From positions 1-64,000 of IMG/VR virus record IMGVR_UViG_3300021087_000857: a stretch of 64,000 bases of DNA, one strand, 5' to 3'. The translations under genes and the position numbers were made by a program. This document shows positions 16,540-25,621 of the stretch, piece after piece. Every line of letters starts with the position of its first letter. Positions within the stretch are counted from its first letter, which is position 1. The notes under the pieces are model-generated. The model searched no databases. It was not told where the DNA came from and saw only the letters and a list, made by a program, of their open reading frames with translations. The stretch is from a virus.

Positions 16540-17238
16540 ATGCAAAACATAACTATTATATTCCGCGGTGGGCAGTGTGGGAACTATCTTGGATATAATA
16601 TAGGAAAGTATATTACTAAAAGATTTGAAGACCTCTCATCAATAGTTAACCCAGTTAATAACGAATACTTCACTTGCGAAATAGATATATTTAAATACCA
16701 AATTGTATGCAGTCATCTTAATCTTCTTGACAACAAACATATTAAAGATTCTTTTTTTCCTACTACCCAGATTAAAGATACTGTCATGCAAAAACGTGGA
16801 TTTCATGGCACAAAAACCTTAGTTAATAGTAATGCTAAAGTAATAGTAATACATAATAATTCGAATATAGAGTATACAGAAGTGTTATGTGGTATAAAAA
16901 AACAATTGATAGAAAATAAGTTAGATGACATATTTATAGGTTATGACTTTAATAGTTCAATTGCAAAAGAACGAAAAAAGAAATGGGAAGAATTATATAT
17001 TGAACCATATGTTAGAATGGCATCTAACTTTAAAGCAGAAGGATATGATGTATTTAATTTAGAGTACAAAGATTTGTTTATAGATGAAGATGATAATAGG
17101 AATAAATATATAGAACTATGTGACTTTCTAAATGAAGATTATTCTAATGAAGGATATAATCATTTAGTTGAATACACAAACAAAAACATAGCTCTAATGG
17201 AAAAACATTGTTTGTTTGATAGAAAGCAATTACATTAA
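16540..17238 (+). CDS. P-loop-like hypothetical protein, 232 aa
   Basis: The N-terminus ITIIFRGGQCGNYLGYNIGK (residues 4-23) resembles a phosphate-binding loop after a first beta strand, similar in place to the sulfotransferase-like proteins at 8961 and 55653. The middle region VKVIVIHNNSNIEY-like strand and a C-terminal YIELCDFLNEDY helix fit that fold, but no diagnostic motif is seen. It starts at the base after the cupin stop. The function is unknown. Confidence 0.45.
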   Translation: MQNITIIFRGGQCGNYLGYNIGKYITKRFEDLSSIVNPVNNEYFTCEIDIFKYQIVCSHLNLLDNKHIKDSFFPTTQIKDTVMQKRGFHGTKTLVNSNAKVIVIHNNSNIEYTEVLCGIKKQLIENKLDDIFIGYDFNSSIAKERKKKWEELYIEPYVRMASNFKAEGYDVFNLEYKDLFIDEDDNRNKYIELCDFLNEDYSNEGYNHLVEYTNKNIALMEKHCLFDRKQLH

Positions 17239-17591
17239 TGGAATTATTATTAACTAACGTAATTTATGTTGGGTATAGATTATTAGTTACCGCACATATA
17301 GTAAAGTTTTTTAACAAATATATGTTTTACTCGGCTGCAGTTTTAATAGCAGCTCAAGTGAGTTTTTTATATGACGGCGGAATATTTGCTTGGTTCTTTC
17401 AAGCACAAGCATTACCTTCAATGGACGAGCTTATACAAGCCAACGTATTATACACACTTAGAGTAGGAATAGCATGGGCATTTATATATTGGCTATGGCA
17501 GATAAGAAAACTTAATTATTATCTAGCAGTTTTTATTGGAGCAGAAGCAACCTTTATAGTTGACTATTTTATATTTGATGGAGTATTTTAA
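17238..17591 (+). CDS. Polytopic membrane protein, 117 aa
   Basis: Three to four hydrophobic helices are visible: about residues 3-22, 30-48, 70-88 and 92-114. The start overlaps the upstream stop and the stop overlaps the next start (TAATG), so it is coupled to a radical SAM gene. No enzymatic motif or family is recognised. Confidence 0.65.
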   Translation: MELLLTNVIYVGYRLLVTAHIVKFFNKYMFYSAAVLIAAQVSFLYDGGIFAWFFQAQALPSMDELIQANVLYTLRVGIAWAFIYWLWQIRKLNYYLAVFIGAEATFIVDYFIFDGVF

Positions 17592-18685
17592 TGTATGACT
17601 ACAAACAAATAAACGAAGTACATTTAGAAGTTACACAACGTTGTAATGCAAGTTGTCCTATGTGCGACCGTAATGAGAATGGCGGAGCAGTTAATCAACA
17701 TATCAAAAACAACTTACAAGAACTAACATTAGATGATTGCATAGATATATTCCCACACGATTTTATTGCACAACTAAAAACAATGTATATGTGTGGTAAC
17801 TTAGGCGATCCAATTAGTGCTAGAGATACATTAGAAATATTCCAATGGTTCCGCGATTGCAATCCCGACATGTGGTTAAGCATGAACACAAACGCAGGTG
17901 CAAGAGATCCACAGTGGTGGGCCGAGGTTGCTAAAGTAATTGGTCGCAATGGTTGTGTTATCTTTAGTGTAGATGGATTAGAGAATACAAATCATTTATA
18001 TAGACAAGGTGTGCAATGGGATAAAGTAGAACGCAACATGAAAGCATTTATTAATGCAGGTGGCAGAGCTAGATGGGACTATTTAATCTTTGAACATAGT
18101 GAGTGTGATGTAGAACGTGCAGAACAGTTGGCCAAAGAGTGGGGTGTTGAACGCTTTATGAAAAAGAAAACTGGACGCTTTATTAATACAAACAGTGAGA
18201 AAAAAGAAACACACCAAGCAAAGAATAGAAAAGGTGCTGACATGCAACAACTTGCTAAACCTAAAAAAGCAGAGCATCAGAACTTAGCATTATTAAAACA
18301 AGAAGAAATTGAAAAGACATATGGTAGTATGATGGACTACTACAATCAAGCCACAGTAAAATGTAAAGTAGCAGGTAAAGATACTAAGAGTATTTTTATT
18401 ACCGCAGAAGGATTAGTTATGCCTTGTTGTTGGACTGCTGGTCGTATGTACAAATGGTGGCACAGTGATCCTAAGGTAGAACAAATATGGGACTTCATAG
18501 ATGCAGCCGGTGGCAAGGATGGAATTAGTGCTAAAGTAAATGGTATTAAAGGTGTGTTCGCTAGTGGCATTATGAAAGACATACAACGCAGTTGGGCATT
18601 CAATAGTATCAAAGAAGGCAAACTAGGAGTATGTGCCCAGAAGTGTGGTACAGAATTTGATCCATACGCAGAGCAATTTAAATAA
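17591..18685 (+). CDS. Radical SAM protein with C-terminal twitch-like domain
   Basis: The cluster motif CNASCPMC is at residues 18-25, followed by a MCGNLGDP motif near 74 in place of the usual GGEP. A C-terminal cysteine set (VKCKV near 258, MPCCW near 280, VCAQKCG near 350) should bind an auxiliary FeS cluster. The substrate is unknown. It has the same architecture as 35546/36144, 61760 and 62819, so it belongs to a radical SAM subgroup expanded in this genome. Confidence 0.85.
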   Translation: MYDYKQINEVHLEVTQRCNASCPMCDRNENGGAVNQHIKNNLQELTLDDCIDIFPHDFIAQLKTMYMCGNLGDPISARDTLEIFQWFRDCNPDMWLSMNTNAGARDPQWWAEVAKVIGRNGCVIFSVDGLENTNHLYRQGVQWDKVERNMKAFINAGGRARWDYLIFEHSECDVERAEQLAKEWGVERFMKKKTGRFINTNSEKKETHQAKNRKGADMQQLAKPKKAEHQNLALLKQEEIEKTYGSMMDYYNQATVKCKVAGKDTKSIFITAEGLVMPCCWTAGRMYKWWHSDPKVEQIWDFIDAAGGKDGISAKVNGIKGVFASGIMKDIQRSWAFNSIKEGKLGVCAQKCGTEFDPYAEQFK

Positions 18686-18688
18686 ATA
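18681..18688 (+). promoter_or_regulatory. Possible late promoter, AATAAATA
   Basis: AATAAATA (one mismatch to T4 late TATAAATA) overlaps the end of the radical SAM gene and lies seven bases before the next ATG. That is a short distance, so the call is weak. Confidence 0.25.
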
Positions 18689-18694
18689 CATAAC

Positions 18695-19045
18695 ATGATA
18701 GAACTATTCCTTAATGCAATACCTAATGTCTTGGCCGCAATGCTAGTGGGAACAACCGCTGGCGGATTAGTACAAGCATGCGAAAAGGATATTCCTAAAC
18801 TAACAAGACTTAAACCAAGATTAACGGAAGTTATGATTGAACGAGAAGTAAGTGAAGATATTCAAATTGCCTTTTGGGCATCGTATGATAATGCATACAC
18901 CAAAGAAAAAGATATAACACTACCATGCGAAGAAGCCTTGATTGCATTAGGCAGTTCCAAAGAAGAAGTAGAAGAAATTCTCAAAGACGCAAGTGCTAAA
19001 AACAGAGATGAGAATAAAGTAATAATAGATCAAAGGCATCATTAA
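18695..19045 (+). CDS. Membrane-anchored hypothetical protein, 116 aa
   Basis: Residues 3-27 (LFLNAIPNVLAAMLVGTTAGGLV) form one N-terminal membrane helix. The rest is cytoplasmic-looking, with a C-terminal acidic helix (SSKEEVEEILKDASAK). It ends at the base before a radical SAM gene, with no room for separate initiation, so coupling is likely. No family is recognised. Confidence 0.55.
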   Translation: MIELFLNAIPNVLAAMLVGTTAGGLVQACEKDIPKLTRLKPRLTEVMIEREVSEDIQIAFWASYDNAYTKEKDITLPCEEALIALGSSKEEVEEILKDASAKNRDENKVIIDQRHH

Positions 19046-20194
19046 ATGAGTAATAAAAGACCAGCCTGTTATGCCCCATGGATAACAACATATGAGTACC
19101 CACAAAAAATTGTTCCTTGTTGCGAATGGAAACATAACGGTGGAAGATATATAGGAACAGAAGAACATATGTCTTTGGATGATCGATTTAATCATCCAAC
19201 AATGAAAGACATAAAAGAAGAAATGATGTCAGGTATTCTTCCTCCTGAATGTAAAAATTGTGTTAAAATGGAAGAAAATACTAATCAAGTGTCTCTTAGG
19301 CAACAATATAATGGAACAGTCAAAAAAACAGAAAGACTTACTGACTATAAGTTTAATGAAGATGAATTTAAATTAATTAACATGGATTACAGAGAAAGTA
19401 ACTTATGTAATTTTAGTTGTATGATGTGTGGTTATCCTCTAAGTAGTGTACATGCTCAGATAGCCGGAAAGTATGGCAAGACAGGTATTAAGAAAAATCC
19501 TCATAACTTACAAATGTATCTAGATAGACTAGATGAAGTTCGATTAATTCAGTGCTTGGGTGGTGAACCTTTGCTAACAGAATCAATGTGGACTACAATA
19601 AAAGAAGTAAAACGCAGAGGTCTTGAAGGACAAATAAATTTAAGTATTGTAACAAATGGTAGCTTATTACACAGACATGATGATGAGCTTTTAGAATTGA
19701 TAGAGGGATTTAAAGACGTCATGATTGCAGTAAGCATTGATTGTGTTGGTGTTCAACACGATTACTGGCGATCTTCAAACTCTTGGGAAACAGTTAAAAC
19801 TAATGTAGACAAGATATACAAGTGGAGTGAAGGTGGAGAGAGCAACAAAGTCTTTTGTACAAGAACTGCAATTGGATGGCCAAATGCATATGCAGCCAAA
19901 TATGTATTTGATATGTTTAAAGATTGGGATATGCAAAGGAGATGGAACTTAATCACTGGACCTATAGGATTATCATTACCTATGCTACCACAAGAAGAGT
20001 TAGAAAAATTAGCAGAACACTGGAAAGATTATTCAGATGTATCAGAAATGTTTGCTAACACTGTTAGTTCTCCTGATGTATTTCAAATGCAACAACAACG
20101 AAACCAGATAGAAAATTTAGAAAAACTTAGAGATATTAAATTTAAAGATGCATTCCCAGAAATGGCACACATCTACAATAAAGCAAGTATTTAG
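19046..20194 (+). CDS. Radical SAM protein with N-terminal twitch-like Cys domain
   Basis: The N-terminal auxiliary region is CYAPWIT near residue 8, VPCCEW near 25 and CKNC near 69, followed by the radical SAM motif CNFSCMMC at residues 121-128 and QCLGGEPL near 169. The C-terminus LRDIKFKDAFPEMA matches that of the 56433 protein (LRGTDFRNTFPEMA). The product is 382 residues. The substrate is unknown. Confidence 0.85.
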   Translation: MSNKRPACYAPWITTYEYPQKIVPCCEWKHNGGRYIGTEEHMSLDDRFNHPTMKDIKEEMMSGILPPECKNCVKMEENTNQVSLRQQYNGTVKKTERLTDYKFNEDEFKLINMDYRESNLCNFSCMMCGYPLSSVHAQIAGKYGKTGIKKNPHNLQMYLDRLDEVRLIQCLGGEPLLTESMWTTIKEVKRRGLEGQINLSIVTNGSLLHRHDDELLELIEGFKDVMIAVSIDCVGVQHDYWRSSNSWETVKTNVDKIYKWSEGGESNKVFCTRTAIGWPNAYAAKYVFDMFKDWDMQRRWNLITGPIGLSLPMLPQEELEKLAEHWKDYSDVSEMFANTVSSPDVFQMQQQRNQIENLEKLRDIKFKDAFPEMAHIYNKASI

Positions 20195-20195
20195 G

Positions 20196-20224
20196 TTGAC
20201 AAACCAATACAAATTTGCTATAAT
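20196..20224 (+). promoter_or_regulatory. Sigma70-type promoter
   Basis: TTGACA (20196-20201) and TATAAT (20219-20224) are 17 bases apart. The -35 lies inside a small inverted repeat, GGTT-GACA-AACC. It drives the SWIM/exonuclease operon starting at 20261. Confidence 0.85.
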
Positions 20225-20260
20225 TACTACATAAATCAATAAACTAAAGGTTATATCGTA

Positions 20261-20713
20261 ATGATAGACTTAAAGCTAGAGGATCAGCAGTTCGCAGATG
20301 ACTACTCTAAATGGAGTATGTTCTATAATTACGAACTTACTGGCTTCTATGTACGAAAGTTATCACAACAATGCTATCGCCTCAACACACAATTCCCACA
20401 CAATATAGATTTTCGTTCACTATACACAGATAAATTTGTATTGACAACCACTTCCAACCGTGCTACAATCACTAGAAACATAAGCGATACTCATTGGGTA
20501 GAAGATACTTACTATCAAATTGCTAGGTATATTTACAACAATGATATCAATGAACAGGAAATGATACAGTACTTAATTGACAACAACAGAAGCAAGAAGA
20601 AACCATTTGCAATGCAATGGATAGTTGGAGCAATTGAAGCCACAACTGAAGAAGAAATTAAGAACTGTATGCAACATATTAATAATATAAAATGGAATGA
20701 GGAGAACTGGTAA
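20261..20713 (+). CDS. Hypothetical protein, 150 aa
   Basis: First gene after the promoter at 20196. The product has many aromatic and polar residues (YSKWSMFYNYELTGFYV near 16-32) and a C-terminal helix with TEEEIKNCMQHI. No family or catalytic motif is recognised. It overlaps the SWIM gene by one base, so the two are cotranslated. Confidence 0.6.
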   Translation: MIDLKLEDQQFADDYSKWSMFYNYELTGFYVRKLSQQCYRLNTQFPHNIDFRSLYTDKFVLTTTSNRATITRNISDTHWVEDTYYQIARYIYNNDINEQEMIQYLIDNNRSKKKPFAMQWIVGAIEATTEEEIKNCMQHINNIKWNEENW

Positions 20714-20973
20714 TGGCTAAATTTACACAACGATATCTTAAACCTACATTATTTAAACCTAAAGGCTCTGTGTTTGAAGGCTTAATATGGAAACAACCTA
20801 ACTCAAAAGGCACAGACACATATGATGTTACTTGCACAGATAAAGGCTTTACCTGTGACTGTCCAGGTTTTACATTCCGTGGCAAGTGCAAGCACAGTTT
20901 AGAAGTGCTAACACGAGTAGAAATAGCATTAGACGACAAGCATCCACAGTATAGAATGGAGTTTGCACAATGA
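20713..20973 (+). CDS. SWIM zinc-finger protein
   Basis: An 86-residue protein whose C-terminal half carries the SWIM pattern CxCxnCxH: C48-D-C50, then C59-K-H61 (TCDCPGF...GKCKH). SWIM fingers bind nucleic acid or proteins and occur in MuDR-type and recombination-mediator proteins. It overlaps the exonuclease gene by four bases (ATGA), which suggests a shared role in nucleic-acid metabolism. Confidence 0.75.
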   Translation: MAKFTQRYLKPTLFKPKGSVFEGLIWKQPNSKGTDTYDVTCTDKGFTCDCPGFTFRGKCKHSLEVLTRVEIALDDKHPQYRMEFAQ

Positions 20974-21509
20974 CAACACACGCAATGATTGACTTAGAAA
21001 CATTAGGCACTGGTCCTGATTGTGTAGTTTTAACAATTGGCGGTGTTAAATTTAATCCTAATACAATAAGTTCTCCACGAGAGGAATTATATTACAGGTT
21101 TGAAGTAGACGAGCAATTAAACAAAGGCAGAACTACTTTAGAAAGTACCCTTGAGTGGTGGGGTAAACAGGAAGAAAGTGTACGTGAAGAAGCACTAGGT
21201 GATGGCAATAGAACACCAGTGTTAGAAGTATTACATGCACTAAACAAATGGTGTGTAGGTGTTGATACTATCTGGTGTCAAGGTCCTGCATTTGATATTG
21301 TAATATTAGAGAATTTATTTAAACAATATAATCATCACATACCTTGGCCATTTTGGAAGATTAAAGACAGTAGAACATTGTTTGGAATTATGCCAAAAGA
21401 TCCACGTAAAGCAATTGACTTTGCGGCCCACAATGCATTAGAAGATTGTAAAGTTCAAGCATTATGTGTACAACAAACAATAAAAGAATTAGGTTTAACC
21501 ATAAGGTAG
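20970..21509 (+). CDS. DnaQ/DexA-like 3'-5' exonuclease
   Basis: The 179-residue DEDD-type exonuclease has Exo I MIDLETLGTGPD (D and E near residues 7-9), a middle FDIVILENLF (Exo II-type D) and HNALEDCKVQA (Exo III, H and D near 155-160), the DEDDh arrangement. It is close in size and motif order to T4 DexA. Likely roles are 3'-end DNA trimming, turnover of host DNA, or RNA processing. It overlaps the SWIM protein. Confidence 0.85.
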   Translation: MTTHAMIDLETLGTGPDCVVLTIGGVKFNPNTISSPREELYYRFEVDEQLNKGRTTLESTLEWWGKQEESVREEALGDGNRTPVLEVLHALNKWCVGVDTIWCQGPAFDIVILENLFKQYNHHIPWPFWKIKDSRTLFGIMPKDPRKAIDFAAHNALEDCKVQALCVQQTIKELGLTIR

Positions 21510-21573
21510 CCCAATAGTAAGAAGTAATGGTATTACAAAATATCAATTTTAAAGCCATAAACGGCCTTTTTAC

Positions 21574-21602
21574 TTGACATTTTCTAAATACTATTATATA
21601 AT
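21574..21602 (+). promoter_or_regulatory. Sigma70-type promoter for the sliding clamp operon
   Basis: TTGACA (21574-21579) and TATAAT (21597-21602) are 17 bases apart. A late-like CTAAATA lies in the spacer (21584-21590). The clamp ATG follows 29 bases later, behind AGGAGA. Confidence 0.85.
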
Positions 21603-21631
21603 AACAGTTAATCAATTAGGAGAAATATGAT

Positions 21632-22381
21632 ATGAGTACCAGAGATATAGTGCAAGACATTGTTAAGCACACAGCCGGACTAGGCTTTATTACTTCAGTA
21701 AAAGTCACAGGAACAGATGAATCAACTACACTTGATGCCATGGATGCAGATCGTACAGTTATTCTACAAGCAAAATTACACAACACAGTATCAGAATTTA
21801 ACGGTGAGTTTGGACTAGGTAACTTAGGTTTCTTAGCAGGTGTTACTGGATTGGGTAACTATCAAACAGATGATGCAACAGTAGATGTTGTAGCACGAGA
21901 TCGCAATGGAGTTTCAAGTCCAGATCATTTGATGTTTAAAGATGCAGATGGCAACACAGACCAGTATCGCTTTATGAGTAAAGAGATTATTGAACAAACA
22001 CTACAAACTGTAAAGTTTAAAGGTGTTGAGTGGGATGTTACATTAGAACCTACTAAAGCAAAAGTAAATGAACTACAACAAGTAGCAGGCATTTACGGAG
22101 GCATTGAACCTAACTTTACTGTTAAAACAGAAGGCAGTGACTTAATTGTTACTGTAGGTGCAGCTGATGGATCATTTACAGGTAAGCGAACATTTGCACA
22201 AAATGTAAATGGTGAAATTACAGAAGGCTATGCATGGCCACTAGCACAAGTATTAGCAATCCTAAAACTAGGAATGTCAGGTACATGTGTAATGCAAATT
22301 AGTAAGAAAGGTGCATTGATGATTTCAGTTGATTCTGGAATTGGCAAGTACGATTACATTTTACCAGCACTAACAGTATAA
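21632..22381 (+). CDS. DNA polymerase sliding clamp, T4 gp45-like
   Basis: The 249-residue product fits the two-domain T4 clamp. A HNTVSEFNGEFGLGNLGFL block (residues about 50-68) corresponds to the gp45 NGFLGILSL region. The C-terminal KGALMISVDSGIGKYDYIL (near 228-246) corresponds to the closing strands of gp45. The clamp is the ring that tethers the polymerase, and in T4 it also activates late transcription. That would fit the TATAAATA motifs here. It has its own strong promoter. The call rests on remembered similarity, not on a search. Confidence 0.65.
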   Translation: MSTRDIVQDIVKHTAGLGFITSVKVTGTDESTTLDAMDADRTVILQAKLHNTVSEFNGEFGLGNLGFLAGVTGLGNYQTDDATVDVVARDRNGVSSPDHLMFKDADGNTDQYRFMSKEIIEQTLQTVKFKGVEWDVTLEPTKAKVNELQQVAGIYGGIEPNFTVKTEGSDLIVTVGAADGSFTGKRTFAQNVNGEITEGYAWPLAQVLAILKLGMSGTCVMQISKKGALMISVDSGIGKYDYILPALTV

Positions 22382-22392
22382 GAGAATACATT

Positions 22393-23886
22393 ATGGCAGA
22401 CAGAAAAGATTTAACAACTAGTAATAAAGACTACAGTGTGTTCTTACCGAGCATCAGTAGTTTCTATTCTAAGTTCATTGCACAAGCACAATTGCGTCCA
22501 GACTTTGTTAAGCCTGAGCGTATGCCTAAGGGCTTTGAATATGGAATAGATGGCTTTGACTTTTTAAAACCCAAAGACAATTATTACAATTACAAGTGGG
22601 GTCTTTACTCTGCCGGACATGCTACTCGAGATACTGCAAAGAGTGATGTACAGGAACCAATGATCCAAAAGCGTGACAGGGAGAATAGTTTTATCCTTGG
22701 CGACAGTGGTGGGTTCCAGATTGCTACAGGTGTAATCAAATGTGATTGGCCTAACTTTAAAACAGATGATGACTTACGTAAAACAATTTTAAATTGGTTA
22801 GAACATACCGCAGATTATAGTATGGTACTCGATATTCCTACATTGGCTGCGGCGCCACCGCTTAATGCTAAAACAGGATTAACTGATTGGGTTGATTGTT
22901 TAGAATATACAATGTTTAATAACGATTACTTTGTTCGTAACAGACAAGGTAAAACTAAGTTCTTAAATGTATTGCAAGGCAACAACGAGCAACAAGCAGA
23001 TGATTGGTATGCGGCAGTTAAGCATTATCCATTTGAAGGTTGGGCTATGGCTGGTTACAACATGAAGCAATTACATCTTGCATTACGCAGACTTATTGTT
23101 ATGCGTGATGAGAAGATGCTTGATCCGGGTAGAGATTTAATTCACTACTTGGGTACAAGTAAATTAAATTGGGCATGTATTTTTACAGCGATACAACGTA
23201 ACATAAGAGAAACTATTAATCCTAATATGATGGTAACGTATGATGCGGCTAGTCCATTTATTACTACTGCCAAAGGACAAGCGTATACACAACATGTTCA
23301 TAGAAATAGTAAGTTTAGTTATGTTATGGAAGCGGCAGTAGACGATAAACGTTTTCAGCACAGTGAAATACCTTTTCCGTTTAACAGTCCTATTGGAGAA
23401 CGCATGAACATGGGTGACTTATGTTATATGGGTCCAGGTATGTTAAACAAACTTGGAAAAGAAGGCAAGACAAGTTGGGATAGTTTCTCATACTTCTTGC
23501 TAATGGCACATAACGTTTATCAACACATTGAGTCGTGTCAACGTGCTAACACACTGGCCGACATAGCAACAACAAGATACAAGCCTAGTCACTTAGAATG
23601 GAATAAAGTTAAGCCTGGGCAAAGTGAATTTGACTTATGGGTACCACGTGATGTAATTTATGTTACAGAGTTTATCAATAAGTTATTTAAAAGTGAAACA
23701 CCTATGCAAATGCTCGAAGAAGGTGAAGCAATGCTAACACACTTCAGTGGTATGAAAACTATTAAAACGACACAAGGTGCATTTGATAGTTTATTTGACT
23801 CAGGTGACACAGTTCAAGAAGAAAGCGATGGAGAGTTTACATCAGAACAAGCCGAAGCGGCAGAGGACTTCTTAGAACACCTATAA
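22393..23886 (+). CDS. dpdA: DpdA-like 7-deazaguanine DNA transglycosylase
   Basis: The 497-residue protein has the tRNA-guanine transglycosylase core: ILGDSGGFQIATG near residues 101-113 (nucleophile or general-base Asp region) and VLDIPTLAAA near 146-155, then GWAMAGYN near 218. Phage DpdA enzymes exchange guanine in DNA for a 7-deazaguanine base, which protects against restriction. FolE (27814), QueD (38301) and QueE (38748) in the same window make the precursor, which favours a DNA over a tRNA target. It follows the sliding clamp by 11 bases. Confidence 0.8.
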   Translation: MADRKDLTTSNKDYSVFLPSISSFYSKFIAQAQLRPDFVKPERMPKGFEYGIDGFDFLKPKDNYYNYKWGLYSAGHATRDTAKSDVQEPMIQKRDRENSFILGDSGGFQIATGVIKCDWPNFKTDDDLRKTILNWLEHTADYSMVLDIPTLAAAPPLNAKTGLTDWVDCLEYTMFNNDYFVRNRQGKTKFLNVLQGNNEQQADDWYAAVKHYPFEGWAMAGYNMKQLHLALRRLIVMRDEKMLDPGRDLIHYLGTSKLNWACIFTAIQRNIRETINPNMMVTYDAASPFITTAKGQAYTQHVHRNSKFSYVMEAAVDDKRFQHSEIPFPFNSPIGERMNMGDLCYMGPGMLNKLGKEGKTSWDSFSYFLLMAHNVYQHIESCQRANTLADIATTRYKPSHLEWNKVKPGQSEFDLWVPRDVIYVTEFINKLFKSETPMQMLEEGEAMLTHFSGMKTIKTTQGAFDSLFDSGDTVQEESDGEFTSEQAEAAEDFLEHL

Positions 23887-23903
23887 AACAAAGGAGAATG
23901 TAA

Positions 23904-24110
23904 ATGGGTACAGGAACAATTAATAGTAAGAAAAGACATCTAGCACATCTAGTTGAGAAGCATAGAGAACTTGACAAAGAAGTAACTATGTTATACAATA
24001 AGCACATGAGCGATGATGTTATTAAACCACTTAAATTGGACAAACTACATTTAAAGCAAGAAATATCGTCCTTAACAGAAACAATTAACAATTTAGAAAC
24101 TGGAAAATAA
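23904..24110 (+). CDS. DUF465/YdcH-like small protein
   Basis: The 68-residue coiled protein has the DUF465 pattern: LVEKHRELDKEV at residues about 14-25, then LKLDKLHLKQEI near 46-57. The family is short, helical and of unknown function, common in proteobacteria. It sits directly after dpdA behind an AAAGGAGAA site. Confidence 0.8.
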   Translation: MGTGTINSKKRHLAHLVEKHRELDKEVTMLYNKHMSDDVIKPLKLDKLHLKQEISSLTETINNLETGK

Positions 24111-24111
24111 A

Positions 24112-24645
24112 ATGGAAAGAGATTACAGTTCAAGTGATAACATTACTGGTGTTACATATTTTATAGGTAAAGAAATAGAACACACACTTGCATTTGGTAA
24201 GAAAACATTATTTGTAGTTGGCATTCAAGATGCAGACGAAGTATTAGAAATGGCACAAAAGAATGGTGTTGAACATGTTTACTTAGGTGCTAATCAAAGT
24301 TTTGAAATCACAGGCGAAGATGGCACAGATGATGAGCAAGCAGGATGGGATGCAATGGTTAATGCATGTACGTCTGAAGGTTATTTAGTTACACTTGACT
24401 TTGATCTTGAAGATTTAGAATGGGTACAAGAAAGCGGGTACTCAGAACACAACAATTTTATTCCAATGATCAGTGTTAAAGTTCCATACATTGAACAATT
24501 GGGATATAATGCTAACATTAAGATCGATGATGTTGATTTTAATGCTACAAATAAAGGGGTATGGACACACTCTGTACACTCGTTAATGGACCCTAAGAAG
24601 TTCACAAACTGGAACCAATATAAACAAGACGAAATAATCGAATAG
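24112..24645 (+). CDS. Hypothetical acidic protein, 177 aa
   Basis: An alpha/beta-looking protein: TLFVVGIQDADEVLEMA near residue 32, GVEHVYLGANQSFEI near 51, and a C-terminal DFNATNKGVWTHSVHSL near 140. No catalytic motif is recognised. It starts one base after DUF465 and is in the dpdA operon, so a role linked to DNA modification or replication is possible but unsupported. Confidence 0.55.
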   Translation: MERDYSSSDNITGVTYFIGKEIEHTLAFGKKTLFVVGIQDADEVLEMAQKNGVEHVYLGANQSFEITGEDGTDDEQAGWDAMVNACTSEGYLVTLDFDLEDLEWVQESGYSEHNNFIPMISVKVPYIEQLGYNANIKIDDVDFNATNKGVWTHSVHSLMDPKKFTNWNQYKQDEIIE

Positions 24646-24654
24646 GAGAATACT

Positions 24655-24849
24655 ATGACTAAAAAGATTCGTTTAACTGAAGATGAAACAAATGTAGAAG
24701 AAGTAACACTTGAACCTACAACAGCTCCAGCAGGCGCTAACGATATAGCTGTAAGACAACTTATGAAATATCTAGAAGCAATTGACTGGAAACTATGGGA
24801 ATTACTAAAAATTCAAAAGAAACTTGCAGACGAGAAAGACGAGGAATAA
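24655..24849 (+). CDS. Hypothetical small protein, 64 aa
   Basis: A short acidic product with a C-terminal charged helix (LKIQKKLADEKDEE) and a middle DIAVRQLMKYLEAIDWKLWE segment (residues about 32-51). It follows an AGGAGAA site. No family is recognised. Confidence 0.55.
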   Translation: MTKKIRLTEDETNVEEVTLEPTTAPAGANDIAVRQLMKYLEAIDWKLWELLKIQKKLADEKDEE

Positions 24850-24850
24850 T

Positions 24851-25243
24851 ATGCTAGATGTAACACAAAGGCAAATTTGGGTAACCTTTCAAAAAGAAGG
24901 TGTACATTTGTACCCTGCGGCGAAAGATGATCCTGCACTTGCAACAGGAGGTTGGGATGATGTTTCATTTCTAGGTGTTGCACATAGACATATTTTTCAC
25001 TTTCGTGTAGCAATTGATGTATTCCACGATGACAGAGATATTGAATTTATTCAATTCAAACGTTGGTTGGAATCATTATATGCTTCAGATATATTAGAAC
25101 TTAATCATCGTAGTTGTGAGATGATTGCAGAGGAATTAGCACAGGAAATTCACAACAAGTATCCTGGACGTTCAATAACAATTAGTGTTGCGGAGGATAA
25201 TGAGAACGGCGCAACAATGACTTTTAACCCTAAACAAGGATGA
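24851..25243 (+). CDS. Hypothetical protein, 130 aa
   Basis: I start at ATG 24851 behind GAGGA, rather than at 24824, which would overlap the upstream gene. The product has VWVTFQKEGVHLYP-like and HRHIFHFRVAIDVFHDDRD segments (quoted in part; near residues 9-22 and 44-62) and an acidic C-terminal half. The order suggests a mixed alpha/beta domain. No family is recognised. Confidence 0.55.
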   Translation: MLDVTQRQIWVTFQKEGVHLYPAAKDDPALATGGWDDVSFLGVAHRHIFHFRVAIDVFHDDRDIEFIQFKRWLESLYASDILELNHRSCEMIAEELAQEIHNKYPGRSITISVAEDNENGATMTFNPKQG

Positions 25244-25249
25244 CATATT

Positions 25250-25621
25250 ATGTCAGAAGAAACAGTAAAAAAAGATAAAGAAGTTAGTAATCCAGGATCT
25301 GGAAGTTATTTCAGATTGATGGGTTATTATAATATTAACGATATTAAGTATGATCTACTTAAAATCATTCAGCCATATGATGGCTATATGTATAATGAAA
25401 AAGATACTAATAAACTTATTAGTGTTTTCAATTCATACTTGGGCGACTTAAAAAGAAGCTACAAGATTTACGCATTTGAAATTGCAGATACTGAAAAAGA
25501 AAATGCAATTACATTTGATATTCAAATTAAAATGCAAAAGGACAGAAGCCCTAAAAAGCTAAAGATTCACGTTGGTAAACTTTGGCTTAATCCATCTTCT
25601 GAAGAAGGTGACAATGCGTAA
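25250..25621 (+). CDS. Hypothetical protein, 123 aa
   Basis: The C-terminal half (FNSYLGDLKRSYKIYAFEI, then ITFDIQIKMQKDRSPKKLKIHV) has a loose resemblance to the C-terminal domain of contractile-tail sheath and tube proteins. I treat that only as a hint. It overlaps the glycosyltransferase gene by eight bases. No family is recognised with confidence. Confidence 0.5.
   Translation: MSEETVKKDKEVSNPGSGSYFRLMGYYNINDIKYDLLKIIQPYDGYMYNEKDTNKLISVFNSYLGDLKRSYKIYAFEIADTEKENAITFDIQIKMQKDRSPKKLKIHVGKLWLNPSSEEGDNA

Noticed and set aside
21551-21572. Possible terminator before the clamp promoter
   Set aside because: GCC-ATAAAC-GGC with CTTTTT gives a stem of only three pairs, too weak to call.
25250-25621. 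Tail sheath protein
   Set aside because: Only the C-terminal half has a loose resemblance, and the protein is far too short. I left it as hypothetical.
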